The translations under genes and the position numbers were made by a program. A stretch of DNA of 33,466 bases from Candidatus Falkowbacteria bacterium RIFOXYA2_FULL_38_12 (GTDB taxonomy: Bacteria > Patescibacteriota > Patescibacteriia > XYB2-FULL-38-15). Numbering within the stretch: the stretch's first letter is position 1; the number at the start of each line of letters is the position of its first letter. The notes beneath the pieces are model-generated. The model did not search any database, was not told the origin of the DNA, and was given only the letters and a program-made list of their open reading frames with translations. Of this stretch, positions 1 through 8,582 are shown piece by piece. Where the stretch lies: contig MFGA01000023.1 in the NCBI GenBank assembly GCA_001778095.1, positions 112,891-146,356 on the forward strand, written 5' to 3'.

Positions 1-49
1 CAATCTCCTATCCTCCCTTCTGATATCTTCACAAAAAACAACTTGCCCG

Positions 50-91
50 CCGCATTTCTTTACAGGAGGTACAAGAGAGATGCGGTTTTTT
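50..91 (+). terminator. Possible rho-independent terminator
   Basis: CCGCAT at 50-55 pairs with ATGCGG at 80-85 and a run of six T follows. Further TCTT/AAGA pairing closes the loop. The loop carries AGGAGG, which resembles a Shine-Dalgarno sequence. The gene it would terminate lies outside the window, on the plus strand before base 1. Confidence 0.35.
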
Positions 92-175
92 ATTTATGTT
101 TATTATTCCCACAACGCACCCCTCTAAACCTCTAGCGAAAGAGGAAGATAAAAATCTATATTTAAAGAAGAGAGG

Positions 176-195
176 ATTCCCGCCTGCGCGGGAAT
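176..195. repeat. Short palindromic element (ATTCCCGC/GCGGGAAT)
   Basis: Two perfect 8-bp arms are separated by the 4-nt loop CTGC. The element is GC-rich inside an AT-rich spacer, so it stands out in composition. It has the form of a dispersed intergenic palindrome, but only one copy is present here. Confidence 0.45.
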
Positions 196-295
196 GACAA
201 ACAGGAGCTGAAAATAGGAATTACAAAAAAGAGAGATGTGGCTCAACTTTAAATTTTAAACCGCAACTTTTCATTTTTCATTTCTCACTTTTAAC

Positions 296-1312
296 TTATC
301 TTGTCGCCAAAATACTCCTCTTGTAAGACTCTAAATTTTCCAAGGCAATACCAGTGCCTTTCGCCACGCAAAGAAGCGCGTCGTTGGCAACATAGGTGGC
401 AATGCCGGTTGCTTGAGATAATAATTGATCAATGTTTCGTAAAAGCGCGCTCCCACCAGACAAGACCATTCCTTTCTCTATAATATCGGCGGAGAGTTCC
501 GGAGGGGTGGCATGAAGCACTTCGCGAACAGCGGCGATAATTCCATCCAGTTCATTGGCAATAGCGTCAGTAACATCGTCTGATGTCACAATTATCGTTC
601 GAGGAAGACCGGTAATCATGTCGCGACCGCGAACTTCCATTTTTAATTTTTCTTCAAGGTATAAGGCCGAACCAATTTCAATCTTAATTTGCTCGGCAGT
701 CCTTTCGCCGATCGCAAGACCGTATTTTCTTCTTATAAAATCAGCAATGGAAGTATCAAGTTTATTACCACCGATTCTAACTGAAGCGGAAGAAACTATT
801 CCGCCCAAGGAAATAACGGCCATTTCGGCTGTCCCGCCGCCTATATCAATAATCATGTGCCCTGAAGCGCTCCCTATGGGGATATTAGCGCCGATGGCGG
901 CGACTATCGGCTCCTTAATGACATAAGCCGCCTTGGCCCCGGCAGTGATCGTAGCGTCAATAACCGCTCTTTTCTCCGTGGAAGTGATGCCGGCCGGCAC
1001 GGCAACCATAACTTCCGGCCTAAAAAGACGCACCCCGCCCAGAGCTTTATTGATAAAATATCTAAGCATTGCCTCTGTCGTTTTATAATCGGCAATAACT
1101 CCATCTTTTAGCGGACGTCTTGCAACAATCGTCTCCGGGGTTCTACCCAACATCTCTTTTGCTTCATGCCCCACGGCTAAAATTTTTCCATCATGAACGG
1201 AGATAGCCACAACAGAGGGTTCATTTACAATGATCCCTCTTTTGGGAATGTGAACTAAAACATTTGTTGTCCCGAGATCAATCCCGATTTTTTTACGAAA
1301 CATAATAGACAA
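296..1312 (-). CDS. mreB: Rod-shape-determining protein MreB
   Basis: This is a 338-residue bacterial actin homologue, within the usual MreB length. It should form membrane-associated filaments that direct lateral-wall synthesis and keep the cell rod-shaped. The actin-fold ATP-binding motifs are visible: the N-terminal phosphate motif GIDLGTTNVLVH near residue 10, the central IDIGGGTAEMAV motif, and LSGGSALL near the C terminus. It is the last gene of a minus-strand envelope cluster, 89 bases after the DUF4012 gene. No mreC or mreD follows inside the window. The ATG at 1312 gives the expected MreB N terminus, with a short hydrophobic and basic lead (MSIMFRKK). Family assignment is secure. Confidence 0.97.
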   Translation of the reverse strand: MSIMFRKKIGIDLGTTNVLVHIPKRGIIVNEPSVVAISVHDGKILAVGHEAKEMLGRTPETIVARRPLKDGVIADYKTTEAMLRYFINKALGGVRLFRPEVMVAVPAGITSTEKRAVIDATITAGAKAAYVIKEPIVAAIGANIPIGSASGHMIIDIGGGTAEMAVISLGGIVSSASVRIGGNKLDTSIADFIRRKYGLAIGERTAEQIKIEIGSALYLEEKLKMEVRGRDMITGLPRTIIVTSDDVTDAIANELDGIIAAVREVLHATPPELSADIIEKGMVLSGGSALLRNIDQLLSQATGIATYVANDALLCVAKGTGIALENLESYKRSILATR

Positions 1313-1337
1313 GATAAAGCACTAAATTCGAAGCACC

Positions 1338-1352
1338 AAATCCTAAATAAAT
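1338..1352 (+). repeat. A/T-rich intergenic repeat, copy A
   Basis: The 15-mer AAATCCTAAATAAAT lies in the mreB/DUF4012 spacer and recurs exactly, on the opposite strand, at 32305-32319. Similar sequence (CAAAAT, CAAAT) follows both copies, so the repeat is probably about 50-60 bases long. It looks like a non-coding dispersed repeat. Confidence 0.45.
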
Positions 1353-1401
1353 GCAAAATACAAAATTCAAATGTTCAAAAATATCAGTTATCAGCTAATC
1401 C

Positions 1402-3393
1402 CTAAAATCCAACTTCAAAACTTTTATCTATATTAAGATCTGTCTCAACATTATAATCACCATCTCCCCATCTCTTTTTCTCTTCTCCCGGCCGAGCGTA
1501 TTTGATATTTTTATCAAAGTCAAGATCTAAAGTCAAGGAATTAATTTCCGCGCCCGGTTGCCTTTGAACAAATAATGTATACAGATCTCCAGCAATAGAT
1601 TTACTTATCTTTTGAGGCAGAATATATTCAAAACTCAACGTTTTTGTTTCTCCCGGTTCAACCGAAATAAAGGCGCCAAAATAGGTTTTATCAAATTCAT
1701 TACCAATATCTATTTTTCCCGAACGACGTCGAGGATCCAGGGTTTTATCATTTTCCATAGTCCCGCTACCAGCAACAAGGACACTGCCATTCGGAACATA
1801 AACGCGGGTATAAGTTCTATAACGAGTGGTTTTCCAAGTAAACGATCCATTATTTTTATATTTTATTTCAACTTTTGCATGGGTCTTTCCATCCTCATTT
1901 TCAAAAATAGAATAACTGATATTTTTATCCATTACGCCATCTGTTTTATAGGCTCCGAGGTTGGCATCCACAACCATCAAATAGTCACCCTCAACTCTTT
2001 TTATTTCTCCACCCCATCCTTCTTTCAAAATCAAATCCTCTAAAATTAAATCTTCGCTCCAAATTAGAATATCTTTTTCCGCGAAAGCGCTTTTAACAAC
2101 TTTGATAATTTCCGGCCAACGCGCCGCTGGCAAACTGGCGACTTTTTTAAATATTTCGTCGGCCAAATCTCCAACTATATCTTTTCTATTTGCCTCAGGT
2201 ATCCCCTTTTCATAATATTCCTTTTCAACTTTGTATTGCAAAACCTCCATCAGATTAGAAGCGGAAAATGTTTCATCTCCCAATTTAATATCCCCTATCT
2301 GTTTTAAAACATTTTCAATAAAGTCGGGAGTTATGGCCACAACCGTATCTATTCCCCTTTCTTCTCCTCCTTCCGCGTAATAAAACCACTTTGCCTTTGC
2401 CGCCGCATCAGGAAAATTAGGCGACCAGTTGGAATCTCTTAAAAATAATTTTTTAACATCCAAATATTTTAAAAGAGGAGCCGGAGGTTCAACCTGTAAA
2501 TCAGACTTTCTGTCCAAAGTGTAGATATTGTCAGTTTTAAATAATTTTATTTCCCCATCTTTTATTCTGACTATTCCATAAGTCCCGATAAAACCTCCCG
2601 TCGGACGCAACTCATCATTGTTTTGAAGAAGAAACAAATAGGTTTTTTCTTTCGGATATCCTGCCATATTTGGCAATATCCGAGCCATCGGGACCGCTTT
2701 ATTAATTGTTGTTTGCAATTTTAATAATGCTTCTCGCATCGGTTCAATGTTATCCAAAATTTTACCGATAACCTTATCTTCTCGTATTTCATCAATAGAT
2801 AAAAAAGCTAAATCTATCTTTTGTTTTGCCGTTTCAAGAGCAGGGCCCGCCTTACTTATTCTTTCCAAGATATCTCTTTTTTGTTTAGCGGCTATTTCAA
2901 TAAAACTTTTTTCGTCATCAATCGGTAACTTATCTAAAATCAAGAAAGCATCCAGTCCACCACCCAAAACATCGTCGGCAACTTCCACAAGGTCACGCAG
3001 GGCGGTAATGGTTCCAACTCCGGCATCAAGCATGTTAGAAACTGCCCCATACTGATATTTTATCCAAGGAATCTTTTTAGAAAAAACTAAACCGGCAAAA
3101 CGAAGTCTAGCGCTCTCAAAATTATTTTCCGCGATAGCTAAACAGGTATCAGCTTGCTTAAAATTCAACTTTTCCACTTCACTGGCCGCAATCTCAAGGT
3201 TAGCTTTTCCCGCTTTTGACAATTTGTAAACATCATTTATCGCCCAAAAATAAAAAGCCAATAAGATCAAACTGACAAAAACGGCGATGAGAAATGCATA
3301 GAGAATAATTCTAAGAAACAAAAAAAGCCTCCTCTTCTTTAGGGCGTCGCGATCTTTGCCAAAAAAACTTAAAAAATTATCGGCATTTATCAT
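1402..3393 (-). CDS. DUF4012 domain-containing membrane-anchored protein
   Basis: This 663-residue protein has one strong N-terminal membrane segment (residues about 24-50) preceded by basic residues, so most of it should lie outside the membrane. A long helical region follows (about 55-240), then the DUF4012 core with the characteristic ELRPTGGFIGTYG at 261-273 and a conserved stretch on to about residue 460. The C terminus is beta-rich. The biochemical role of DUF4012 is unknown. It is often found beside polysaccharide-synthesis genes, and here it lies 11 bases after a tandem glycosyltransferase and before mreB. I infer a role in exporting, attaching or maturing surface glycan. Confidence 0.9.
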   Translation of the reverse strand: MINADNFLSFFGKDRDALKKRRLFLFLRIILYAFLIAVFVSLILLAFYFWAINDVYKLSKAGKANLEIAASEVEKLNFKQADTCLAIAENNFESARLRFAGLVFSKKIPWIKYQYGAVSNMLDAGVGTITALRDLVEVADDVLGGGLDAFLILDKLPIDDEKSFIEIAAKQKRDILERISKAGPALETAKQKIDLAFLSIDEIREDKVIGKILDNIEPMREALLKLQTTINKAVPMARILPNMAGYPKEKTYLFLLQNNDELRPTGGFIGTYGIVRIKDGEIKLFKTDNIYTLDRKSDLQVEPPAPLLKYLDVKKLFLRDSNWSPNFPDAAAKAKWFYYAEGGEERGIDTVVAITPDFIENVLKQIGDIKLGDETFSASNLMEVLQYKVEKEYYEKGIPEANRKDIVGDLADEIFKKVASLPAARWPEIIKVVKSAFAEKDILIWSEDLILEDLILKEGWGGEIKRVEGDYLMVVDANLGAYKTDGVMDKNISYSIFENEDGKTHAKVEIKYKNNGSFTWKTTRYRTYTRVYVPNGSVLVAGSGTMENDKTLDPRRRSGKIDIGNEFDKTYFGAFISVEPGETKTLSFEYILPQKISKSIAGDLYTLFVQRQPGAEINSLTLDLDFDKNIKYARPGEEKKRWGDGDYNVETDLNIDKSFEVGF

Positions 3394-3404
3394 TGAAGCG
3401 ATTA

Positions 3405-5291
3405 TTATAATTTGGTTATTTGAACTTCGCCAACCTTGTTCTCAAATCCCCATTTTTTAAAATAGGTTATCCAGCTTTTGATATGAATGCGAGTGGTTTT
3501 TTTAAAAATTCCGTTCCACCATTTGCCATCCGCTGATTCTCTTCTGTGAAAATGAATCATCGAAACTTCCGGATAGTAGACCACCTTCCATTTATTTTCC
3601 CACATACTGCGACATAAGTCCACATCGTCAAAATAGGCAAAATAGCGCTCGTCAAGAAGCCCTAAACCGCTCAAAGCTTCCTTACATATCAAAAGGCATC
3701 CACCAAGCAACCAATCAACTTCTCTTTCCGAACTATGATCCCAGTCTTTCATGAGATATTTGTCCAATTCTTTTTTGGCAAAATCAATTTTTCCCAAAGG
3801 TGTACGCCTAAAAACCGGTATCCAAAAACTTGGCAAGCGATAACAAGAATCTTGTAAAGTTCTGTCCGGATTTAAAAGCTTCGGAGCGACAATACCCACG
3901 TCTCTGTGGGTGTCCATATAACTGACTAATTTTTCAATAGACTCCGGAAAAATAATAATATCCGCGTTCATAATCATAACATACCTTCCTTTGGCTTCTT
4001 TTATCCCCAAATTATTTCCGGCGGCGTAGCCCAAATTTCTATCCGAAGCGATAAATTTGGTTTCCGAAAATTCTTCTTTCATCATTTTTCCCGTGCCATC
4101 GCCCGAGCCGTTATCAACAACTATTATTTCATAATTCAATTTTGGAGAAACTGCTTTTATCACCCTCAGACACTCTCTTAAGAGGCCTTTTGTTTTATAA
4201 TTTAAGATAATTATTGATACATCAAGGGGATTCGTCGCCCTGATCGCAACAACATCTCTGCTCTTTTTTTCTATCTTCTTTACTATCTCCAAGCCAAACC
4301 ATTTGGTAATATCTTTTGTCCTGACTTTTTTCTTTTCAAGAATTATTTTTCTTTTCTTGTATATCTTGGGCAACTTTTTAAAAAATTCCACTAAACATTT
4401 TAACGTGCTTGTTTCAAAGATTAAGATATAGCCAAACTTTTTAAGCTCATAAACAAAAATCTGCGAAAAAGATCTTAAAATAACCGGCCAGGTTAAATTT
4501 TTTATCAAGAAAAACAAATGATTTTTATAGGAATGATAATTAACAAAATCTGACTTATTCTTTCTATTTTTAATAACATCCGCATCTTCCGTGCCATTAG
4601 TTCTCGCGGTTCTGTCGTGATAAGCTTTAGCTTCCGGAAGAAACCACGCCTTCCAGCCAAAAAGTCTTAGGCGATACGCCAGGTCAACATCTTCTTTGTA
4701 GCTAAAAAAATCTTCATCAAAAAACTGTTCATCGCCGAGCATTACCTCCTTTAAGGCTTTTCTTCTGTAAATCGGGGCAGCGCCCGAAACACCAAAAACC
4801 TCGGCGGGATAGCTCCATTTTTCTCCGTCTTTTTCTTCTCCTCCCAGTTCAATAACTCTGTGGCTTCTAAAAATTTTTAGTCCGGCTGAATCCAAAAATT
4901 CGGTTTTTTTATTCTCATTAAAATCCCAACGCAATAATTTTCCGGTTACTACTCCTGCGTCTTCATTTTTATCCATAAAATCGACTACTTTTTCTAAAAA
5001 ATCCGGCTCTAGAATTATGTCTTGGTTCAACATTAAAACATAATCACTCTCCGACATTTTGAATGCTTGATTGTGTCCTCCGGCGAAGCCAACATTTTTT
5101 TCATTAAAAATAATTTTTGTGTTGGGGATCAATGGATTAAGACTTTTTAAATATTCCACCGTTCCGTCGGTTGAACCATTATCTAAAATTAATAGAGAAA
5201 AATCTCTGAAAGTTTGTTTCGCGATGGAATCCAAACAAAAAGGTAAATACTTTTTACCATTCCACGCCACTAAATTGATTGTAATTTTCAT
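3405..5291 (-). CDS. Tandem family 2 glycosyltransferase
   Basis: Two complete GT2 (GT-A fold) domains lie in one 628-residue chain. The first (about 1-240) has DNGSTDGT at 37-44, the metal-site NQD at 89-91 and an acidic YKEDVDLAYR segment near 200. The second (about 357-610) has DNGSGDGT at 393-400, NAD at 442-444 and FDDVDLCRSMW further on. The pattern resembles rhamnosyl- and other sugar transferases that act on lipid-linked or cell-wall glycans. No membrane segment is evident, so it probably works at the cytoplasmic face. The two domains are diverged, so they may add different sugars. It is followed at 11 bases by the DUF4012 gene. Donor and acceptor cannot be told from sequence. Confidence 0.92.
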   Translation of the reverse strand: MKITINLVAWNGKKYLPFCLDSIAKQTFRDFSLLILDNGSTDGTVEYLKSLNPLIPNTKIIFNEKNVGFAGGHNQAFKMSESDYVLMLNQDIILEPDFLEKVVDFMDKNEDAGVVTGKLLRWDFNENKKTEFLDSAGLKIFRSHRVIELGGEEKDGEKWSYPAEVFGVSGAAPIYRRKALKEVMLGDEQFFDEDFFSYKEDVDLAYRLRLFGWKAWFLPEAKAYHDRTARTNGTEDADVIKNRKNKSDFVNYHSYKNHLFFLIKNLTWPVILRSFSQIFVYELKKFGYILIFETSTLKCLVEFFKKLPKIYKKRKIILEKKKVRTKDITKWFGLEIVKKIEKKSRDVVAIRATNPLDVSIIILNYKTKGLLRECLRVIKAVSPKLNYEIIVVDNGSGDGTGKMMKEEFSETKFIASDRNLGYAAGNNLGIKEAKGRYVMIMNADIIIFPESIEKLVSYMDTHRDVGIVAPKLLNPDRTLQDSCYRLPSFWIPVFRRTPLGKIDFAKKELDKYLMKDWDHSSEREVDWLLGGCLLICKEALSGLGLLDERYFAYFDDVDLCRSMWENKWKVVYYPEVSMIHFHRRESADGKWWNGIFKKTTRIHIKSWITYFKKWGFENKVGEVQITKL

Positions 5292-5343
5292 AAAATTTAT
5301 TTATAGCTTATAACAAGCTTTTTAAATTGTTCCTTAAACTAAC

Positions 5344-5437
5344 TAACCGAAGAAATTATATGATTTTTTTGGCAGAAACTGTTTGAGCCTATTTGGCGAG
5401 TTTTTCTGCTGAAAGAATCATATAATTTCTGAAGTTA
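5344..5437. repeat. Large intergenic hairpin element 1
   Basis: A perfect 15-bp inverted repeat (5351-5365 with 5416-5430) is extended outward by TAAC/GTTA (5344-5347 with 5434-5437) and inward by GCAGAAA/TTTCTGC (5372-5378 with 5403-5409). The tip is a 24-nt loop with GAG, a small GCC-TATTT-GGC hairpin, then GAG again. It fills the spacer between two minus-strand glycosyltransferase genes. It lacks a GC-rich stem followed by a T run, so it is not a standard terminator. Its tip resembles that of the element at 24001-24160. Confidence 0.6.
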
Positions 5438-5467
5438 AAAAAACTTAATATGAATTTATTATATAAC

Positions 5468-6979
5468 TTATTTTCTCGCTTTTTCGGTGACAGCAAACCC
5501 AAGATGTTTCCCAATCATTAGTCTCGTCTGCGCCTCAATTGCCGGAATTGATCCAAAAAAGATTAAAGCGATCGGTAAAAATATCCATTGAAAAACCATC
5601 ACAATATAATATAAATAATTTTTTTGCACCGGTTTGGGAGGTAGAAGGAATAAAAATAAAATAGCTGAAGCAAACATCCCCACCATCGCTCCGGTAAGGA
5701 GCCATTCTAAAACCACCGGGGCGGTTTGGAAAAAAACCGTCGAGCCAAACTGCTCCCTGCCCGTCCAAAGGGGCAATCTGCTCAAAATAAAAATTAAAAT
5801 GGGAGCCGTGGCCCAAGAATACATTCCCTCGGTCAAATTCCAAAGATACTTAAATCTTTTTAAAAAGGGAATTTTGGAGACGGCGATTTCTCCCGTGTTC
5901 GTTTTTAAAATTCCCTTACTAAAATACCAAACCATATAAGGAAAATGCTCAACTCCCCAGGCCCATCTTCTTTGCTGTTTATAAAGATTTTTAAGGCTGC
6001 TCCAAATATTCTCCGCCATAACCGTATCCATGGAAACTGGCATATACATAGGGATAACCTCAAAATCCCCGCCATAGCGAATAAAACATTGCAAAAATAT
6101 TCTGGAGTCGTCGGTCACGGCATCTTTTTGCCAAAAATCAACATCAATTAACGCCTTGTACGAAATACTGTGCGAAGAAAACGTAAAAAGCCTTTCCGGT
6201 TTTGACAATTCTGTCAAAAGCCAAAAAGTCGTACCAAAGGCGACGACTCTCATTAAGGCCAAAGAATCCCAAATATTATTATTATAAAAAGCGACTGGTT
6301 GATAGGCTGCCCTTTCCCGCTTCGGGTTGGTAATATATTTATAGCTCAAATAAGCAAAATATTGCCTATGCACGCAAGTATCACTGTCAAAATAAGAAAC
6401 TATTATTTTTTCGTAGGGAATTTTTTCTTCATCAATATATTCTTTCGATTTCAACGCCGCCCAATAAGCATTAGCGCCCTTTGCTTTTATTTCTCCCGGC
6501 AAGTTATCCGGATGGCAAGTGATAATCAATTTATGAAATCTATCGCCAAATTCTTTTTGCATTGCTTCAGAGGTTGATTTAAAAACATCCATTTTCCTTT
6601 CTTCTCCGGCTAAAACCACAATCATTTTTTCCAATGGATAATTGGAATCAACCAGACTTTGAAAAGTAGTCCTCAAGACTTTATCCGATTCGGTAGAAAA
6701 TGGCAGAAAAATCAAATGATAATAGCTCTCCCAATTGGGAAGTTGTTTAGTTTCCACAAGCCAATCTTTGTTTATGTCCCTCCTCAATCTCCGCCAAGAG
6801 ATAACCAAGTATGTGACAAAATAAAAAACTCTAAAAAGCCAGTAAGTGCAAAAAATTATAATAAAATAGATTACCCAAAGCGGTTTTAAAAATGATAAAG
6901 CCAAGGCACCGATCAAAGTTGTCCAAAGAAGGGTACCCGGAATCATCTCCAATATTCTATATTTTGTATGGTCGGTCAT
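5468..6979 (-). CDS. Membrane glycosyltransferase, processive GT2 type
   Basis: This is a GT2 enzyme of the cellulose/hyaluronan-synthase-like architecture. Two N-terminal membrane segments are followed by a cytosolic GT-A domain with the metal-binding DSD (in YFDSDTCVH) and the QQRRW motif typical of processive synthases. Three or more membrane segments come at the C-terminal end. It probably polymerises or exports a surface polysaccharide. I chose the ATG at 6979 (MTDHTKYR), which has AGAGG about 10 bases upstream. An ATG at 7030 is also possible. The frame stays open to 7105, but that extension runs into the terminator of the upstream gene and is unlikely. It precedes the tandem GT2 gene, separated by a large hairpin. 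Confidence 0.88.
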   Translation of the reverse strand: MTDHTKYRILEMIPGTLLWTTLIGALALSFLKPLWVIYFIIIFCTYWLFRVFYFVTYLVISWRRLRRDINKDWLVETKQLPNWESYYHLIFLPFSTESDKVLRTTFQSLVDSNYPLEKMIVVLAGEERKMDVFKSTSEAMQKEFGDRFHKLIITCHPDNLPGEIKAKGANAYWAALKSKEYIDEEKIPYEKIIVSYFDSDTCVHRQYFAYLSYKYITNPKRERAAYQPVAFYNNNIWDSLALMRVVAFGTTFWLLTELSKPERLFTFSSHSISYKALIDVDFWQKDAVTDDSRIFLQCFIRYGGDFEVIPMYMPVSMDTVMAENIWSSLKNLYKQQRRWAWGVEHFPYMVWYFSKGILKTNTGEIAVSKIPFLKRFKYLWNLTEGMYSWATAPILIFILSRLPLWTGREQFGSTVFFQTAPVVLEWLLTGAMVGMFASAILFLFLLPPKPVQKNYLYYIVMVFQWIFLPIALIFFGSIPAIEAQTRLMIGKHLGFAVTEKARK

Positions 6980-7067
6980 TGTGTTTTTGCCTCTTTTTCC
7001 CTTTAAATAAAACAAATTAGCTATATTCATAGTAGTCTTTCCGGGCATTTTTGTCAATCCAAAAAAG

Positions 7068-7100
7068 AAAAAAGAGAGGATTGCCTCCTCCCTCTTTTTT
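7068..7100 (-). terminator. Rho-independent terminator after the YtxH-like gene
   Basis: On the minus strand AAAAAAGA (7100-7093) pairs with TCTTTTTT (7075-7068), with an inner GAGG-CAAT-CCTC hairpin. The T tract on the 3' side fits a terminator. It starts 9 bases after the stop of the 7110-7421 gene. Confidence 0.6.
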
Positions 7101-7109
7101 GCCAAATAT

Positions 7110-7421
7110 TTACTTTAAATTTTTCTTTATTTCACCCCATTTTTCTTTCAACTCGTCTGCTAAATCATCCAGAGTCGCTTTTGCTAAATTTCTTTTCTTG
7201 CCATACTCGCGAACAACTTTTTCTACAACCATCTCATACTTATCCCTGCTTAATCCCTTTGCTTTTTCCACTTCTTTTACGATTTTTCCAAAGAGATTGG
7301 TGGAAAGACCCTTAATTTCTTTTCTTCTGTCTTTTCCTGTTTTATCCGTAGACAAAAGGGCGGCGACCGATCCAAGAAGAGCTCCAATCAGAGCGCCCTT
7401 GAAAAAAGTTTTTTTCTCCAT
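7110..7421 (-). CDS. YtxH-like small membrane protein
   Basis: This 103-residue protein has a glycine/alanine-rich hydrophobic N-terminal segment (residues about 9-24, GALIGALLGSVAALLS) followed by a lysine-rich amphipathic helix that fills the rest. This is the YtxH/gas-vesicle-GvpP-like layout: a short membrane anchor and a charged helical tail on the cytoplasmic side. YtxH proteins are linked to general stress in Firmicutes, but their mechanism is unclear. It is preceded at 18 bases by a coiled-coil protein gene and followed by its own terminator, so it probably ends that transcript. Confidence 0.72.
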   Translation of the reverse strand: MEKKTFFKGALIGALLGSVAALLSTDKTGKDRRKEIKGLSTNLFGKIVKEVEKAKGLSRDKYEMVVEKVVREYGKKRNLAKATLDDLADELKEKWGEIKKNLK

Positions 7422-7439
7422 AATTATATAAGTTATTAA

Positions 7440-7793
7440 TTAATATGTTTTCTTAAACTTAACATTAAAAACCGGCTCATAGTCATTATTGTCCTCGTCG
7501 GTCACTTTAACCGTCTCCCCTTTTACCAAAGTATTGAGGGCAATATCGCTCAATAATTCTTGATCCGTCTCGGCATCAGCTTTTAATCCATCCAATTCGT
7601 CAAGTTCTGTTTTAAAATCCGCCTTTACGCTTTGTTCTATTCTATTTTTTTGTTCTTTTAACTTCTTCAATTCTTCAACTATATTTTTGTGTTCCAAGGT
7701 TTTTGACAATGCTTCCTTGTAGGCGGAATTTATTTCCCTTTGTTTCTTTTTTGTTTTTTGTAACCTAGTGAAAACTTCTTGCAAATCTTTCAT
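7440..7793 (-). CDS. Coiled-coil protein of unknown function
   Basis: This predicted soluble protein has about 117 residues. Residues 1-75 are a highly charged coiled coil rich in Lys and Glu with regular leucine/isoleucine spacing. The C-terminal 40 residues are acidic and beta-prone, ending in FNVKFKKTY. I do not recognise a family. The reading frame is open up to 7868, but the upstream part overlaps the end of the L,D-transpeptidase gene. The ATG at 7793 (MKDLQEVF) gives a clean start 26 bases after that gene. It lies between the transpeptidase and the YtxH-like gene, so an envelope-associated or stress role is possible but not shown. Confidence 0.6.
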   Translation of the reverse strand: MKDLQEVFTRLQKTKKKQREINSAYKEALSKTLEHKNIVEELKKLKEQKNRIEQSVKADFKTELDELDGLKADAETDQELLSDIALNTLVKGETVKVTDEDNNDYEPVFNVKFKKTY

Positions 7794-7819
7794 AGAAATA
7801 ATTTTTTTAATATTATTTG

Positions 7820-8578
7820 TTAATATAATGATTCTTGAATCTGGACCGGCGTGCCCAAATCGGTCCAATCGTAAATAGATTTCGCGTAGTCAATTCCCAA
7901 TCTGACACATCCGTGAGAAGCGCGACGCCCGATACTTCTCTCCCCTTCTTTTTTCCCGTTGGGCCATTCCGGCAATTCATGAATTCCAAAACTGCCATGC
8001 CTTAAAGACATCCACCACGGCATCCATAATTTCCAACGAGCTGACCATGCTCGCGGGGTCTTGTTATCAACCTTAAAACTTCCCAAAGGGGTTGGCGCAG
8101 CCAAAACTCCCGTTGAAACCAGATATTCTCCTAAAATAACTCTCCCGGTTGATATTCTTAATTTTTGTTCCTTTATTCCAATCTGTATTCTCTTGCCTTT
8201 TAACCTAGCCCCTTCCGTTTTATCTCTTGGATCATTCCCGGAAAAAATCTCATCGCCATCAGAAACTCCATCGCCGTCGGTGTCGGGATTACCCAAATTC
8301 GTTCCCAAAAGTCGTTCCAGCTTGTCTCTTAATTTATCTTTATCAAAATCGGTTTCCTCCATCTTTTTTCCTTTTTCGTGCGGGCTGTAACCGTTTATAA
8401 TTTCAGAATAATCGCTAAAACCATCGCCGTCGGTGTCGGGATTTTTACAATCCGTGTGATAAACATTTTTCTCGTCGTCATCACTAACGCGATCTTTGTC
8501 AGTATCGGTCGCGGCGGAAACGGAAATGGCCGAGAAAAGAAAAACAGTCGAAACAATAATTACCGAAGAGTATCTCAT
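7820..8578 (-). CDS. L,D-transpeptidase (YkuD) with thrombospondin type 3 calcium repeats
   Basis: This secreted 252-residue enzyme should form L,D cross-links in peptidoglycan or attach proteins to it. A signal peptide covers residues 1-22. Aspartate-rich TSP3-like calcium-binding loops follow at about 24-36, 48-58 and 98-108 (DTDGDG, DTDKDR). The YkuD domain runs from about 128 to the end, with the catalytic motif SHGCVRL at 221-227 (nucleophile Cys224) and an upstream conserved His in FGIHELP. The calcium repeats suggest that surface attachment or folding depends on extracellular calcium. It sits 4 bases after the bactofilin-like gene, so the two are probably co-transcribed. Confidence 0.93.
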   Translation of the reverse strand: MRYSSVIIVSTVFLFSAISVSAATDTDKDRVSDDDEKNVYHTDCKNPDTDGDGFSDYSEIINGYSPHEKGKKMEETDFDKDKLRDKLERLLGTNLGNPDTDGDGVSDGDEIFSGNDPRDKTEGARLKGKRIQIGIKEQKLRISTGRVILGEYLVSTGVLAAPTPLGSFKVDNKTPRAWSARWKLWMPWWMSLRHGSFGIHELPEWPNGKKEGERSIGRRASHGCVRLGIDYAKSIYDWTDLGTPVQIQESLY

Positions 8579-8582
8579 AAGA

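Larger units (their letters stand above)
1..295. other. Gene-free end of window downstream of mreB
   Basis: I see no supportable gene here. The stretch holds a possible terminator hairpin (50-91), a small hairpin with arms CCTCT/AGAGG (129-144) and a perfect inverted repeat ATTCCCGC/GCGGGAAT (176-183 and 188-195, loop CTGC). It ends in an A/T-rich, repeat-like tract (about 240-295) built from CATTT and ACTTTT units. The tract looks like non-coding spacer, but I cannot test its copy number from one window. Confidence 0.6.

Noticed and set aside
1-295. Partial gene at the left edge
   Set aside because: No frame on either strand gives a convincing protein in this A/T-rich, repeat-like stretch.
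5344-5437. Rho-independent terminator between the two glycosyltransferase genes
   Set aside because: The stem is A/T-rich with long internal loops and no T run at the end, so it is better described as a hairpin element.
6980-7105. Longer start for the membrane glycosyltransferase
   Set aside because: The extension would begin inside the terminator of the upstream gene and encodes low-complexity residues.
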